NCBI GenBank assembly: GCA_035317605.1
Contig: DATHGT010000269.1
Span: 1 to 19,468, forward strand
Direction of reading: 5' to 3'
DNA length: 19,468 bases
From: DATHGT01 sp035317605
GTDB taxonomy: Bacteria; Methylomirabilota; Methylomirabilia; Rokubacteriales; CSP1-6
Part shown: positions 7,161 to 15,724 of the stretch, piece by piece
Layout: each line of letters starts with the position of its first letter
Position numbering within the stretch: position 1 is the stretch's first letter
Notes under the pieces: model-generated
Seen by the model: the letters and a program-made list of their open reading frames with translations, nothing else
Told to the model about the DNA's origin: nothing
The model's database searches: none
Position numbers and translations under genes: made by a program

Positions 7161-8553
7161 CGCGTTCGTTCCGTTCGGCCTGCGCTCGCGTCGCTGGCGC
7201 CTGCTCGAGCGGCCGGGCCCACGATGGGGCCTGCCGGCTCAGCGGTGCCCGGCGTCGTCCGGACAGAGCGGCCCACACGCGGCGCGGCACGGTGGCGCGG
7301 GAGACAGCCCGTAGCCAGCGCAAGGGATCTCGCGCGGTGAGACGCGCTCGCAGGGCGGCGACCTCGCCGATAGCCCGAGCGTGCTGGACCCGCAGATGGG
7401 CCAGCTCAGCCTGAAGAGTGGCGTGATCCATGGCGACGAGCGCGGCGAGGGCGGGGTGGCCGGGATAGAACGCGGCGAGATCGAACCGTTCCTCTGGAAG
7501 GTGATGATCGCCCTGCTCGTCCGGCAGCATGCGGGGGGGGAAGGCGAGCGGCCGGCCGGACTGCCGGCATTCATGGCCGACGCGAATCATGTGCTCGACG
7601 AGCCGGAGGAGCCGCGGCATCGCGGCCGTGCGGCACTCGAGCGCGTCGTGGAGGACCGTATCCTGATACAGCAGACGGACCGGCGGCGGGCTCGCGAGGT
7701 CGAGAAGGACGCGGTCCAGGAGCTCGGGCGCGCTGATGGACCAAGCCGCCGGCACGTACGACGGGCAGCCGTGATAGTCCAGCAGCGCCACCGGAATGGA
7801 GTGGAGCATCCCCTCCAGCATGCACGTCGACGGCGTGGTGATCAGGGCGTCCACGCCGCCCAGAACCTGCGCCAACTCCGACCCGGTGTCGTCGGACAGC
7901 TCGTTCCTCACACCGAGGCGGGCCTCCAGCTCGAACGTCAGGCGCCACACCGGCTCCACCGCAAGCCGCCCGTCCACCCGCGCTTTGTCCAGCCACGCTT
8001 TCAGGTCCTGCAGGCTCCGAACGACGTCGCGGAGCTGGCCAGCCGTGAAGGCGGGCATCTTCGCCGTGGTGATCAGGAGACGCAGCGGCTCGCCCGGCCG
8101 ACGTCGCCGCGGCGGGCGTCCGATCAACGGGTCGAGGCGGGGCAATCCCACGACTTCGCACTTGCCGAGATTCCCCCAGGATTCGAACAGCCGCGCCTGC
8201 GAACGGCCGATGCAGGCCACCTTGTGGGAAAGGACGGGCTGGCACTGCGGGTAGATGAACTCCTCTGGCGACCGCTCGTGATTCGTCCAGATGAACCGCC
8301 ACTCCGAGATGCCGTCCATCAGGCACAGCGTCGGGATGCCGTGCTCGGCGAGTCGGCGGAGGGCGATGGAGGTCGGGGAGTGGTTCTCCTGGCTCACGAT
8401 CGCCAGGTCGATGGCGCGGACCGCGTCGCGCTCGACCTCGGGCGTCAGCTCGGTCAGCCACTCGGCGTCCAGGGCCGTCCGCAGCTCCGTGTAGTACGCG
8501 GCCCGTCCGCTGCAGTCGACGAGGAGAATCCGCGGGCGCAGAGCACGTGACAC
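7153..8553 (-). CDS. GT-B-like glycosyl/glycerophosphotransferase-type protein with C-terminal coiled coil
   Basis: A 466-residue cytoplasmic protein. The first 150 residues form a Rossmann-like half (RILLVDCSGRA at 8-18, IDLAIVSQENH at 48-58, IPTLCLMDGIS at 73-83). The second half begins LRLLITTAKMP (157-167) and has the nucleotide-sugar-site signature LITTPSTCMLEGML (237-250), followed by IPVALLDY. This is the layout of GT-B transferases and CDP-glycerol transferase-like surface-carbohydrate proteins. Residues about 375-405 (HATLQAELAHLRVQHARA and on) are predicted coiled coil, with a basic tail after it. The GTG start at 8553 is chosen because the in-frame extension to 9057 is low-complexity Arg-rich sequence running through the divergent gene; a GGAG lies 12 bases upstream, which is rather far. 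The stop overlaps the next gene's start by 8 bases. The divergent neighbours suggest glycan assembly. Confidence 0.75.
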   Translation of the reverse strand: MSRALRPRILLVDCSGRAAYYTELRTALDAEWLTELTPEVERDAVRAIDLAIVSQENHSPTSIALRRLAEHGIPTLCLMDGISEWRFIWTNHERSPEEFIYPQCQPVLSHKVACIGRSQARLFESWGNLGKCEVVGLPRLDPLIGRPPRRRRPGEPLRLLITTAKMPAFTAGQLRDVVRSLQDLKAWLDKARVDGRLAVEPVWRLTFELEARLGVRNELSDDTGSELAQVLGGVDALITTPSTCMLEGMLHSIPVALLDYHGCPSYVPAAWSISAPELLDRVLLDLASPPPVRLLYQDTVLHDALECRTAAMPRLLRLVEHMIRVGHECRQSGRPLAFPPRMLPDEQGDHHLPEERFDLAAFYPGHPALAALVAMDHATLQAELAHLRVQHARAIGEVAALRARLTARDPLRWLRAVSRATVPRRVWAALSGRRRAPLSRQAPSWARPLEQAPATRAQAERNERDG

Positions 8554-8777
8554 GCCCCTAGGATACTCCCGCGCGCGGCGCCGAGGCCTGTTCACCCGGG
8601 CCGAGGGTCCGGTATCGGATCGGCTTGACAGCCCAGCTGTCCGCGCTGTACACGTTGGGCCAGCACCCGCGCTCACGCGTTGGGAAACGGCACATTCCGA
8701 GAATGCCGCTCGACCTTCTCGCGACGCGAGTGGGCTCGCCTCGCGACGAACGCACGTGGCATGGTGGGGAGATATCC
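8554..8777. promoter_or_regulatory. Divergent intergenic region with a TTGACA box inside an inverted repeat
   Basis: This 224-base gap separates the GT-B-like gene (minus) from the dioxygenase-like gene (plus). It holds a perfect TTGACA at 8625-8630 overlapped by an inverted repeat, GACAGC-CCA-GCTGTC (8627-8641). The best -10 candidate, TACACG at 8649-8654, is weak with an 18-base spacer. The geometry would suit a repressor site over the -35 box. No protein-coding signal is convincing here, although the frame of the dioxygenase gene stays open upstream. Confidence 0.35.
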
Positions 8778-9989
8778 GTGGGACTCGTGAGTCACACGCG
8801 GCGCACTCTCGTCGCGCTAGGTGGATTGGTGCGGCGAAGAAGGCAAGGGCAAGCGAGCGGCCGTCGCCTCCACGCCGGCGAGGCGTTGATCCTCCGGGGT
8901 GAAGGGGGTCGCTACTTCGCCGTCCCGATCGACGTCCTCGCGGCGTCCTCGCTCGAGCCGGCGACCATGCAGGAGCGAGACTCTTCGTCGCGGCGCTTCG
9001 CCTTCGCCAGCGCCCGCTTTGGCCCGTTGGAATTCCTGGGCGTGAACGATCACGCACTCATCTTGCGGGATCGGCTCGGCGCTCGTCTGGCCATCCCCCG
9101 GAGCGTCCTCGGGCCCGCGCACGTTCCTCCCGAAAGCGCCCCCGAGCTCGAAGCCCAACTCGCTCCAGTCGACCGACCGGCCCCGGTGGACGGCGGGCCG
9201 TTCGGCCGGCTGCATCTCCTCGGATCGTTCCAGTTCTCGTATGAGTCGGATCCGCAGGACTCTGACCGGCCGGTGGGCGGGTCGGCGACGGACGAACACC
9301 ACCTCCCGACCGCCCCGGTCCAACTGGAACTCGCTGAAGCGCGCCAAGCGTTCTTCCGAGCCGGATGGTGCACGCTCTCGGGCGAAGCGTTCCATCGCAA
9401 GCTCGGCCGGCTCGCGGAGGAGGCGCAGACCCTGGTCCGTGCCGCCAGCCACGAGTATGAAATCGCGTCCGAGGACAAGCTGTCGATCCGGATCAAGCGC
9501 TACGCCACCACCGGACCTGCCCTCGAGTCCGTACACCACGACCCCGCCGTGGTGTCGGTGCTGCGTGCACTGAGCGGAATCATGGTCGTCCCCACGCAGG
9601 TCGCCTACTACTTTTACGACGGCACGGGGTTCATCAGCGTCCACACGGACGCCAGCCATTGTCCCTTGGCCATGCTGGTGAAGGTCTTCGGTGATCCGCC
9701 GTCACTCATGGCCTATCCCGAATTGCGGGGCTGCTCTCCCGAGACCCTCAGTGCGCTGGCCCATCGGGGCGGCGATGATCCCGAAGGCGGCGAGCCCATG
9801 CCGTTTCCGCGCGACGGTGGCGCGGTCCTCTTCGAGGGCTGCGCACTGCCGCACTATCGACCGCGGGGAGATCACGGCCGCGAGTTCGTGGGCGTCGCGC
9901 AGCTCTGTTACCGCTCCGTCTGGCGTCAGACCAGACCGCCCCGCACGATGGTGGCGGCCCGCCCGCTGACATCTGTTGCCGAGCGCTGA
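8778..9989 (+). CDS. 2-oxoglutarate/Fe(II) dioxygenase-like protein with N-terminal beta-barrel-like region
   Basis: A 403-residue protein. The C-terminal half looks like a 2OG-Fe(II) oxygenase jelly roll: YYFYDGTGFISVHTDASH contains HxD (His289, Asp291), GGAVLFEGCALPHYRP supplies the distal His359, and Arg363 or Arg368 could bind 2-oxoglutarate. These residues fit the HxD...H facial triad. The first 130 residues contain two similar segments (ALILRGEGGRYFAVPIDVL and ALILRDRLGARLAIPRSVL) that resemble a small PRC-barrel-like or repeated beta unit. The GTG start at 8778 is chosen because GGGGAG lies 6 bases upstream and the more upstream in-frame sequence does not look like protein. It is the first gene of a plus-strand run ending near 13874. 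Likely hydroxylation of a glycan, lipid or peptide; the substrate is unknown. Confidence 0.75.
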   Translation: MGLVSHTRRTLVALGGLVRRRRQGQASGRRLHAGEALILRGEGGRYFAVPIDVLAASSLEPATMQERDSSSRRFAFASARFGPLEFLGVNDHALILRDRLGARLAIPRSVLGPAHVPPESAPELEAQLAPVDRPAPVDGGPFGRLHLLGSFQFSYESDPQDSDRPVGGSATDEHHLPTAPVQLELAEARQAFFRAGWCTLSGEAFHRKLGRLAEEAQTLVRAASHEYEIASEDKLSIRIKRYATTGPALESVHHDPAVVSVLRALSGIMVVPTQVAYYFYDGTGFISVHTDASHCPLAMLVKVFGDPPSLMAYPELRGCSPETLSALAHRGGDDPEGGEPMPFPRDGGAVLFEGCALPHYRPRGDHGREFVGVAQLCYRSVWRQTRPPRTMVAARPLTSVAER

Positions 9990-10003
9990 GGGCTCCTGTC
10001 CAC

Positions 10004-11059
10004 ATGCGGGCGCAGTTGATCCCGCTCTCGGAGGTCGACGCGTCGACGGTCGGTGAATGGCGCGCATTGAGCGCCAGAGCCACGGAGCCCAACCCCTGGT
10101 TCGAACCGCACGTCGTGCTCGCCCTGGCGGACATTCGCCAAGACATGGCGTTGCTCACGGTGAGGGGACGCGACCGCATCCGCCTGTGCCTGCCGTTGAT
10201 CCCCGCGACGCAAAGGTGGCGACGAGTCCCGCTCCCGATGTGGATGACTCCCCACCCCTTGGGCACTCCGCTGGTCGACACCGACGACACGGAATCCGTC
10301 TTGCGGTGCGCGTTCACTTCCCTGGCCCAGGCCCGGGGCCCGAGATTTCTCAAGCTGCAGGAGGTGGCGGCGGAGGGTGCCGTGACCACGGCCATCACCG
10401 CGGCCTTGGGGACCGGGTGGCGGTCTACCACGGCTCCGCCGCGGGGAATCTGGCCGGTCATGCGTCGCCGCCCGCAGTGCACGTACCTCGAGGAGAGCGT
10501 CAGTCGAAAACAGCGTCACAACCTGCGGCGGATGCGGCGGCGTCTGGAGGAGCAACTCGACGACGAGCTCACGCTCACCTCCTGCGCGACCGATGAAGCA
10601 ACCGTCGACCGGTTCATCCGGCTGGAGGCGAGTGGCTGGAAAGGCCGTGAGGGTACGGCGCTGGCGTGCCAACCCGGCTGGGCCGATTACTTTCACAAGG
10701 TCTGCCGCGGGTTCGACGGCGAGGGTCGGCTTCACATCGTTTCGCTCGGGTCGAAATCGACCATGGTGGCCATGAAAGTGATGGTCACCGCGGGCCAGGG
10801 GCTGTTCGAGCTGAGGGTCGCCTACGACGAAACCTTCGCCCGCCTCTCGCCGGGGACCCTGCTCGAAGTCGAGGCTATCGAGCACTTCCATCGTGGTCCC
10901 CACGCGTGGGTGATTTCGAACACCAATCACGGCACCTCTCCGCTCCTCAAGGTCTGGCCTGACCGCTGCGCGATGATCAGCATCCTGGCCGAGTGCCCGG
11001 GGGCGGCGAAACAGGCCGTCTCCGTTCTGTTGAGCCGCCTAGGCGTCCGCGGCAGGTGA
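10004..11059 (+). CDS. GNAT-fold acyltransferase of the BioF2/CelD (BcsL-like) type
   Basis: A 351-residue cytoplasmic protein of the Acetyltransf_6 (CelD/BioF2-like) family, double-GNAT proteins found in exopolysaccharide and cell-wall gene sets. Recognisable features are the basic stretch SVSRKQRHNLRRMRRRLEE (about 167-185), the family signature FIRLEASGWKGREGTAL (about 205-221), and the C-terminal GNAT strands with AYDETFARLSPGTLLEVEAI (about 273-292). The ATG at 10004 follows the dioxygenase stop by 14 bases; a GAGGG lies 11 bases upstream, a slightly long spacing. The stop codon overlaps the start of the next gene in GTGA. It probably transfers an acyl or aminoacyl group onto a glycan or nucleotide sugar. 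The acceptor cannot be deduced. Confidence 0.85.
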   Translation: MRAQLIPLSEVDASTVGEWRALSARATEPNPWFEPHVVLALADIRQDMALLTVRGRDRIRLCLPLIPATQRWRRVPLPMWMTPHPLGTPLVDTDDTESVLRCAFTSLAQARGPRFLKLQEVAAEGAVTTAITAALGTGWRSTTAPPRGIWPVMRRRPQCTYLEESVSRKQRHNLRRMRRRLEEQLDDELTLTSCATDEATVDRFIRLEASGWKGREGTALACQPGWADYFHKVCRGFDGEGRLHIVSLGSKSTMVAMKVMVTAGQGLFELRVAYDETFARLSPGTLLEVEAIEHFHRGPHAWVISNTNHGTSPLLKVWPDRCAMISILAECPGAAKQAVSVLLSRLGVRGR

Positions 11060-12126
11060 GGAAAAGGCTCGCCGTCGTCGGCGCGGCCTCCATCCTGCTC
11101 GGGCTGGTCATGATCGAGGTGACGCTCCGAGTGCTCTGGAAGCCGCCCCAGTTCTTCGGGCCGGGCGCCTACGCGGAGTACACCGCCGAGGAGCGCAACA
11201 GGGGCCTCGTCGGACCTCAGCAGCTCGGCAAGGCTTGCCTACGCCAGCCGCCCAGGGCCTGGAACTACCACCCGTATTTCGGCTTTCAGAGTCGGGTCAT
11301 CGACGCCGCGTGCGCCCGTGCGCACTTCGCCAGCGGCCGCCTCCGCGTGATCTATCTCGGGGGCTCCGTCATGATCAATGCGGGCGCGCCCAACGCTCTG
11401 ACCACTATCGATTTCTATGCCATGAGCGAGGTCCCTGGACTGGTTTCCTTGAACCTCGCCGAATCGGGCGCTCGGTCGACGAACGAGCTGATCCGTCTGC
11501 TCCTCGAGGTCGTGCCTCTGCGGCCCGATGTGGTCGTATTCCTCGACGGCTATAACGAGTTCAATGCGATCCGGTACGGGGGGCAGGCGGAAGAAGACTA
11601 CTATTGGGCAGCCGGGGTCGAAGAGCTCGTCCACCGGCCCTACACTCACTACCTGCACGCCTTGGCCGACAAAGTCCGGCTCTTCGAGCTGGTGCTGTAT
11701 CGAACCGGCCTCGTCCGCTCGACACGGCTCGCGCGTCCGCGGCTTTCCGAGGTGCCGCGAGCGGCCGAATACTATCTCGAACGCACGGAGCAGTCGCAGC
11801 GCGTGTGTGACAGCTACGGGATCCGCTGTGTCTTCATGCTCCAGCCCTATCTCTACGCCAAGGAAGCCCGGTCGCCGACAGAGCAGAGCACCGCCAACTA
11901 CTTCAGCAGGGCGAGGCCACAGGGTGCGCAGATCCTGAACAAGGGCTACCAGTACATCCGGACGCATGCCGCGGCCCGTGGCCTCCATCTCGTTGACCTG
12001 TCCCGCCGACCGGAGCCGGAGACGCTGTTCTTCGACGAGTGCCACTTGAACAAGAGGGGCAACGCGATCGTCGGGCGGCGTATTGCCGAGGAGTTCCACC
12101 GCCCTGCCGTCCCGCCGGGGAAATGA
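11056..12126 (+). CDS. Membrane-anchored SGNH/GDSL hydrolase
   Basis: A 356-residue SGNH-fold esterase or acyltransferase with an N-terminal signal anchor (about 6-28, LAVVGAASILLGLVMIEVTL), so the catalytic part is probably periplasmic. The four conserved blocks are visible: YLGGSVM with Ser104, LNLAESGARS with Gly138, FLDGYNEF with Asn167, and FFDECHLN with Asp327 and His330 as the other triad members. The GTG start at 11056 overlaps the previous stop as GTGA. A more upstream in-frame GTG at 10993 would lie inside the preceding gene and is disfavoured. Such enzymes often acetylate or deacetylate surface polysaccharides, which suits the glycan-type neighbours. The true substrate is unknown. 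Confidence 0.87.
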   Translation: MRKRLAVVGAASILLGLVMIEVTLRVLWKPPQFFGPGAYAEYTAEERNRGLVGPQQLGKACLRQPPRAWNYHPYFGFQSRVIDAACARAHFASGRLRVIYLGGSVMINAGAPNALTTIDFYAMSEVPGLVSLNLAESGARSTNELIRLLLEVVPLRPDVVVFLDGYNEFNAIRYGGQAEEDYYWAAGVEELVHRPYTHYLHALADKVRLFELVLYRTGLVRSTRLARPRLSEVPRAAEYYLERTEQSQRVCDSYGIRCVFMLQPYLYAKEARSPTEQSTANYFSRARPQGAQILNKGYQYIRTHAAARGLHLVDLSRRPEPETLFFDECHLNKRGNAIVGRRIAEEFHRPAVPPGK

Positions 12127-12195
12127 AGACGAGCGGACGGACCGTCGCTCTGGCGCGACCGATCAACCTGGGGTAGGCTCGACGAGCAAAATGGA

Positions 12196-12930
12196 ATGAC
12201 GTCCTCCCCGCGTCTGCTCTACCGTGCGGTCCGCAGTCGGCTGAAACGGATCCCGCGTGCGCTGCGGACCCTGACGCTTCGCCTCCTGGACCGATTCAAG
12301 CTGAACGACCTGGACCGGATCTACACCGAGCAGATGTTCGTCGAGCGCACGCTGGACGGTCCCTGGCGCGACGAGATCGAGCATGTCTGTGCGGTCATCT
12401 GGAGCCAATTGAAGCCCGCTTCGGTCGCCGACATCGGCTGTGGTCCCGGAGTCTATCTGGCATCCTTCAAAGCGCTGGGAGTTCCCCACATTCTCGGAAT
12501 CGAGGGAAGCGCGAACGCGCTGAGGCTCGCCGTGGTCTCCGAAATCGTGCAGCACGACCTGAGGGAGCCATTCACGCCACCACGCCGATATGATCTCGTG
12601 CTGTGCGTCGAAGTCGCCGAGCATCTCCACAAGAAGTACGCGCGTCGGCTCGTCGAGACCGTCGCGGAGCTTTGCGAGCCGAGGGGCTCCGTGGTCTTCA
12701 CGGCTTCTCCCCCCGGACACGATGGCGTCCATCACGTCAACCTTCAAGCGAGGGAATTCTGGATCGAGCTCTTCCGTGAGCGAGGGTTCGAACATTCGAA
12801 CGTCGTATTGGACGCCGTGCGGGAGCGGCTCACGCTCAAGCGCATCCCCTGGGTGAAGAGAAATCTGATGATCTTTCGGCGGCCCGAAATCGGCGGAGCT
12901 GACGGCCCCCCCGCCATGCCCGGTCGTTGA
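12196..12930 (+). CDS. Class I SAM-dependent methyltransferase
   Basis: A 244-residue Rossmann-fold methyltransferase. Motif I is VADIGCGPGVYL (77-88, SAM binding), the acidic end of strand 2 is GIEGS (101-105), a motif II-like HDL lies at 120-122, and LVLCVEVAEHLHKKY (134-148) matches the motif of the Methyltransf_11/23 groups. The N-terminal 50 residues are basic and helical. The gap to the SGNH hydrolase is 69 bases and the Shine-Dalgarno is poor, so the start at 12196 is the best available rather than certain. Its stop overlaps the next start as TTGA. It may methylate a sugar, a lipid or the peptide made farther downstream; nothing in the sequence decides this. Confidence 0.87.
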   Translation: MTSSPRLLYRAVRSRLKRIPRALRTLTLRLLDRFKLNDLDRIYTEQMFVERTLDGPWRDEIEHVCAVIWSQLKPASVADIGCGPGVYLASFKALGVPHILGIEGSANALRLAVVSEIVQHDLREPFTPPRRYDLVLCVEVAEHLHKKYARRLVETVAELCEPRGSVVFTASPPGHDGVHHVNLQAREFWIELFRERGFEHSNVVLDAVRERLTLKRIPWVKRNLMIFRRPEIGGADGPPAMPGR

Positions 12931-13874
12931 TCGGCGCCGAGCCCCTGCGGGTTTTCGTGGGCGCCGACGAGTCGCAGATGGTGGCGGCGCGCGTCCTGGA
13001 GTTTTCTATCCGGCGGCACGCCACGTGCCCCGTGAGCCTGACGGTCATGAAGGATGTACCGGTGCCCCGGCCACGGGAGGGGCGGAACCGGGCCCAGACC
13101 GCATTCACGTTCTACCGGTTCCTGATCCCCCGGCTGTGCGACCGCCGGGGTCGGGCGCTGTATCTGGACGCCGACATGCTGGTCTTCGCCGACCTGGCCG
13201 AGCTGGGAACCCTGCCCTTCGGACGGCACGTCGTACTCTGTACCTATCAGTCCGATGTCCCGGCCCACTGGAAGCATCGTCCTTTTGTGCATCTCGGCCG
13301 GCAGTTCAGCGTCATGCTGCTGGACTGCGCCCGCCTCGACTGGGACGTCGAGGCGATCGTGCGCGGCCTGGACGCCGGCCGGTACACGTATGCGCAGCTC
13401 GTTTCCGAGCTCTGCATCGTGCCCCCCGACCAGATCGCCGAGACGATCCCACCCGACTGGAACCGGTTGGAGTCGTTCGAAGCGGGAACGACCAAGCTCC
13501 TGCACTATACGATCGTCGCGACCCAGCCGTGGAAAAGCACGGACAACCCGCTGCGGGACGTCTGGATGGCCGCGTACCGGGACGCGCTGCGGGCAGGCGC
13601 GGTGGATCCGGCCGACGTCCTGGGGGGGATCGAGGAGGGCCATCTTCACCCCTCGTTGGCCGACGATCTCTCGCTGAGTCCCGCCCAGCTCGCGCGGGCA
13701 CGGATGCGGGGCGAGCTGGCGCAGGCCCGCCGGAGCGTCGGCGCCTCCGCCGAGCGCATCGCGGACCTGGAGGAGAGTCTCGCCAGCCTGCGGCGATCCT
13801 GGACCTGGCGGATCGGTCGATGCCTGACCGGCCCACTGGCCCGGCTCAGGGCGGCGCTGCGGCGGCTCCGCTGA
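12927..13874 (+). CDS. GT8-like glycosyltransferase with C-terminal coiled coil
   Basis: A 315-residue GT-A fold transferase resembling family 8. It opens with PLRVFVGADESQM (6-18), then TAFTFYRFLIPRLC (58-71) and ALYLDADMLVF (77-87), whose DAD triplet (81-83) is the metal/nucleotide-sugar DxD motif. LLHYTIVATQPWKS (about 190-203) corresponds to the C-terminal His-containing metal-site region of GT8 enzymes. Residues about 250-290 (ARARMRGELAQARRSV, ERIADLEESLASL) are coiled coil, ending in a basic amphipathic tail that could touch the membrane. The start is TTG, overlapping the methyltransferase stop as TTGA, which suggests tight coupling; GTG 12957 is an alternative. It is the last gene of the plus-strand run before a new promoter. 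Confidence 0.83.
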   Translation: MIGAEPLRVFVGADESQMVAARVLEFSIRRHATCPVSLTVMKDVPVPRPREGRNRAQTAFTFYRFLIPRLCDRRGRALYLDADMLVFADLAELGTLPFGRHVVLCTYQSDVPAHWKHRPFVHLGRQFSVMLLDCARLDWDVEAIVRGLDAGRYTYAQLVSELCIVPPDQIAETIPPDWNRLESFEAGTTKLLHYTIVATQPWKSTDNPLRDVWMAAYRDALRAGAVDPADVLGGIEEGHLHPSLADDLSLSPAQLARARMRGELAQARRSVGASAERIADLEESLASLRRSWTWRIGRCLTGPLARLRAALRRLR

Positions 13875-13915
13875 GCGGCCCTGGCTGGTCCCCTCCTACC
13901 CGCTGCGATGGGTGT

Positions 13916-13924
13916 TGGTACAAT
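13916..13924 (+). promoter_or_regulatory. Extended -10 promoter candidate for the ABC exporter
   Basis: TGG-TACAAT forms an extended -10 element (TGn followed by a 5/6 match to TATAAT) in the 68-base gap before the ABC gene. No good -35 is seen, which extended -10 promoters tolerate. The expected start point near 13931 gives a leader of about 12 bases. The ATG at 13943 has no Shine-Dalgarno, consistent with a short-leader message. Confidence 0.4.
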
Positions 13925-13942
13925 CGATCCCGCTAAATTTCC

Positions 13943-15718
13943 ATGACGCATCGGTCTTCACCTGACGCCACCACGATTCGCAAGGTCTGGGACCTGCTGA
14001 CCGCCGAGGAGCGGCGCGGCGCCATGGTCCTGCTGGGCCTGACTTTCATCGGCATGGCGATGGAGACCCTTGGTGTCGGGCTGATGATCCCGTCTATCGC
14101 TCTGCTCACCCAGCGCGACTTCGCGAGCCACTATCCGGCCCTCCAACCGGTCATTCAGGTGCTGGGCAATCCCGGACAACGCAGCCTCGTCATCGGAGGC
14201 ATGTTGGTTCTGATCGTGGTCTGGGTCGTCAAGGCCGTCGTTCTGGCCATCATCGCGCGCCAGCAGCAGCGTTTCGTCTTCGGGGTCCAGGTCGAGCTGT
14301 CCCAGCGCTTGTTCTTGGTGTATCTGCGCCAGCCCTACACCTTTCACCTGCAACGGAACTCGGCGCAGTTGATCCGGAACGTGATCAACGAAGTGGTCGT
14401 GTTCGCCTTCAACGCCCTCCAGGGAGGCATGGCGCTGGTCACCGAGTCCATGCTGCTCCTCGGTCTCGCCGCCCTGCTCCTCTTCGTCGAGCCCCTGGGG
14501 ACGCTGATCGTGGCGAGTGTCTTGGGAACGGCCGCGTGGGCGTTCCACCGTCTCACGCGGGGACGCATCGTGCGTTCGGGTCAGGTGCGCCATGATCACG
14601 ACGGCTTGCGCCTCCAGCATCTTCAGCAGGGCCTGGGAAGCGCGAAGGACGTGAAGCTCCTCGGACGAGAAGCCGACTTCCTGGAGCAGTATCGCGTCCA
14701 CACCGTCCAGAGCGCCCGCGCCGGGCAGCGGGTCGCCACTTTGCGGCAGCTGCCTCGCCTCTGGCTGGAACTGCTGGCCGTCACCGGGCTCGCCGTGCTG
14801 GTCATCAGGATGGCCGCACAGGGCCGTGCCCCGGAAACCGTCCTGCCCACGCTGGGTCTGTTTGCCGCGGCCGGCTTTCGCCTGATGCCCTCGGTCGGCC
14901 GGGTGATCAGCTCCACGCAGTCGGTGCGATTCGGTCTGCCTGCCGTCGACACCCTGCGCGCGGAGCTGAGTCTCGCCGCCCCCGAACCCGCCGGCCCTCG
15001 TCCCCCGGCCACGCCCTTGCGCACGGCGCTCGAGCTGAGCCGAGTGACGTTTGCCTATCCCGGTGCTCCCACGGCGGCGCTCACCGACCTCTCACTCACC
15101 ATCCGTCGCGGCGAATCCGTCGGAGTCGTCGGCGACAGCGGTGCCGGCAAGAGCACGCTCGTCGACATTCTGCTTGGCCTCCTCACCCCCGATCGCGGCG
15201 AGGTGCGGGTCGACGGCGAAGACATTCGGCATGCCTTGCGGAACTGGCAAGACCAGCTCGGGTACGTCCCGCAATCGATCTTCCTCACCGACGACACCGT
15301 GGCCCGCAACGTGGCCTTCGGTCTGCCGGATGACAAGATCGACACGGCCGCGGTGTGGCGCGCCCTTCGCGCCGCCCAGCTCGAAGACTTCGTCCACGAC
15401 CTCCCGCAGGGGCTCGGCACGCCCGTGGGCGAGCGGGGTATCCGGCTGTCCGGCGGCCAGCACCAGCGCATCGGCATTGCCCGCGCCCTCTATCACGACC
15501 CTGCGGTGTTGGTGCTCGATGAGGCCACCAGCTCCCTGGACATCGCCACCGAGCGCGGCGTGATGCAGGCGGTGCGAGCCCTGCACGGCCGCAAGACCGT
15601 CGTCATCGTGTCGCACCGGCTGAGCACGGTGGAGCAGTGCGATCGGCTCTACCGGTTGGAGCAGGGCCGGATGGTCGAGGAGGGCAAGCCGGAAACGATG
15701 CTGTTTGGCCGCCCGTAG
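13943..15718 (+). CDS. ABC exporter, fused membrane and ATPase domains (MsbA/PglK-like)
   Basis: A 591-residue half-transporter expected to work as a homodimer in the inner membrane. The transmembrane domain (about 25-330) has hydrophobic stretches near 27-53, 83-106, 165-200 and 275-312, and the coupling-helix region LGSAKDVKLLGRE (231-243) typical of PglK-like flippases. The nucleotide-binding domain has Walker A GDSGAGKST (397-405), Q-loop YVPQS (441-445), signature LSGGQ (502-506), Walker B VLVLDE (522-527) and His558 of the H-loop. There is no N-terminal C39 peptidase, so any leader cleavage must be done by another protein. From its position it could flip the glycan made by the left-hand genes or export the peptide encoded at 17324. 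The sequence does not distinguish these. Confidence 0.95.
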   Translation: MTHRSSPDATTIRKVWDLLTAEERRGAMVLLGLTFIGMAMETLGVGLMIPSIALLTQRDFASHYPALQPVIQVLGNPGQRSLVIGGMLVLIVVWVVKAVVLAIIARQQQRFVFGVQVELSQRLFLVYLRQPYTFHLQRNSAQLIRNVINEVVVFAFNALQGGMALVTESMLLLGLAALLLFVEPLGTLIVASVLGTAAWAFHRLTRGRIVRSGQVRHDHDGLRLQHLQQGLGSAKDVKLLGREADFLEQYRVHTVQSARAGQRVATLRQLPRLWLELLAVTGLAVLVIRMAAQGRAPETVLPTLGLFAAAGFRLMPSVGRVISSTQSVRFGLPAVDTLRAELSLAAPEPAGPRPPATPLRTALELSRVTFAYPGAPTAALTDLSLTIRRGESVGVVGDSGAGKSTLVDILLGLLTPDRGEVRVDGEDIRHALRNWQDQLGYVPQSIFLTDDTVARNVAFGLPDDKIDTAAVWRALRAAQLEDFVHDLPQGLGTPVGERGIRLSGGQHQRIGIARALYHDPAVLVLDEATSSLDIATERGVMQAVRALHGRKTVVIVSHRLSTVEQCDRLYRLEQGRMVEEGKPETMLFGRP

Positions 15719-15724
15719 ATGTCA

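Noticed and set aside
7381..8550. Plus-strand 389-codon frame opposite the GT-B-like gene
   Set aside because: Its composition is that of an antisense shadow (Arg/Gln/His-rich) with no motif or ribosome site, and the minus-strand frame has clear GT-B signatures.
8625..8777. N-terminal extension of the dioxygenase-like protein from an upstream in-frame start
   Set aside because: The extra 51 residues do not look like folded protein and span the promoter-like region, while GTG 8778 has a strong Shine-Dalgarno.
8554..9057. Upstream extension of the GT-B-like protein on the minus strand
   Set aside because: The extension is Arg/Ser-rich, lies antisense to the dioxygenase gene and is typical of open antisense frames in GC-rich DNA.
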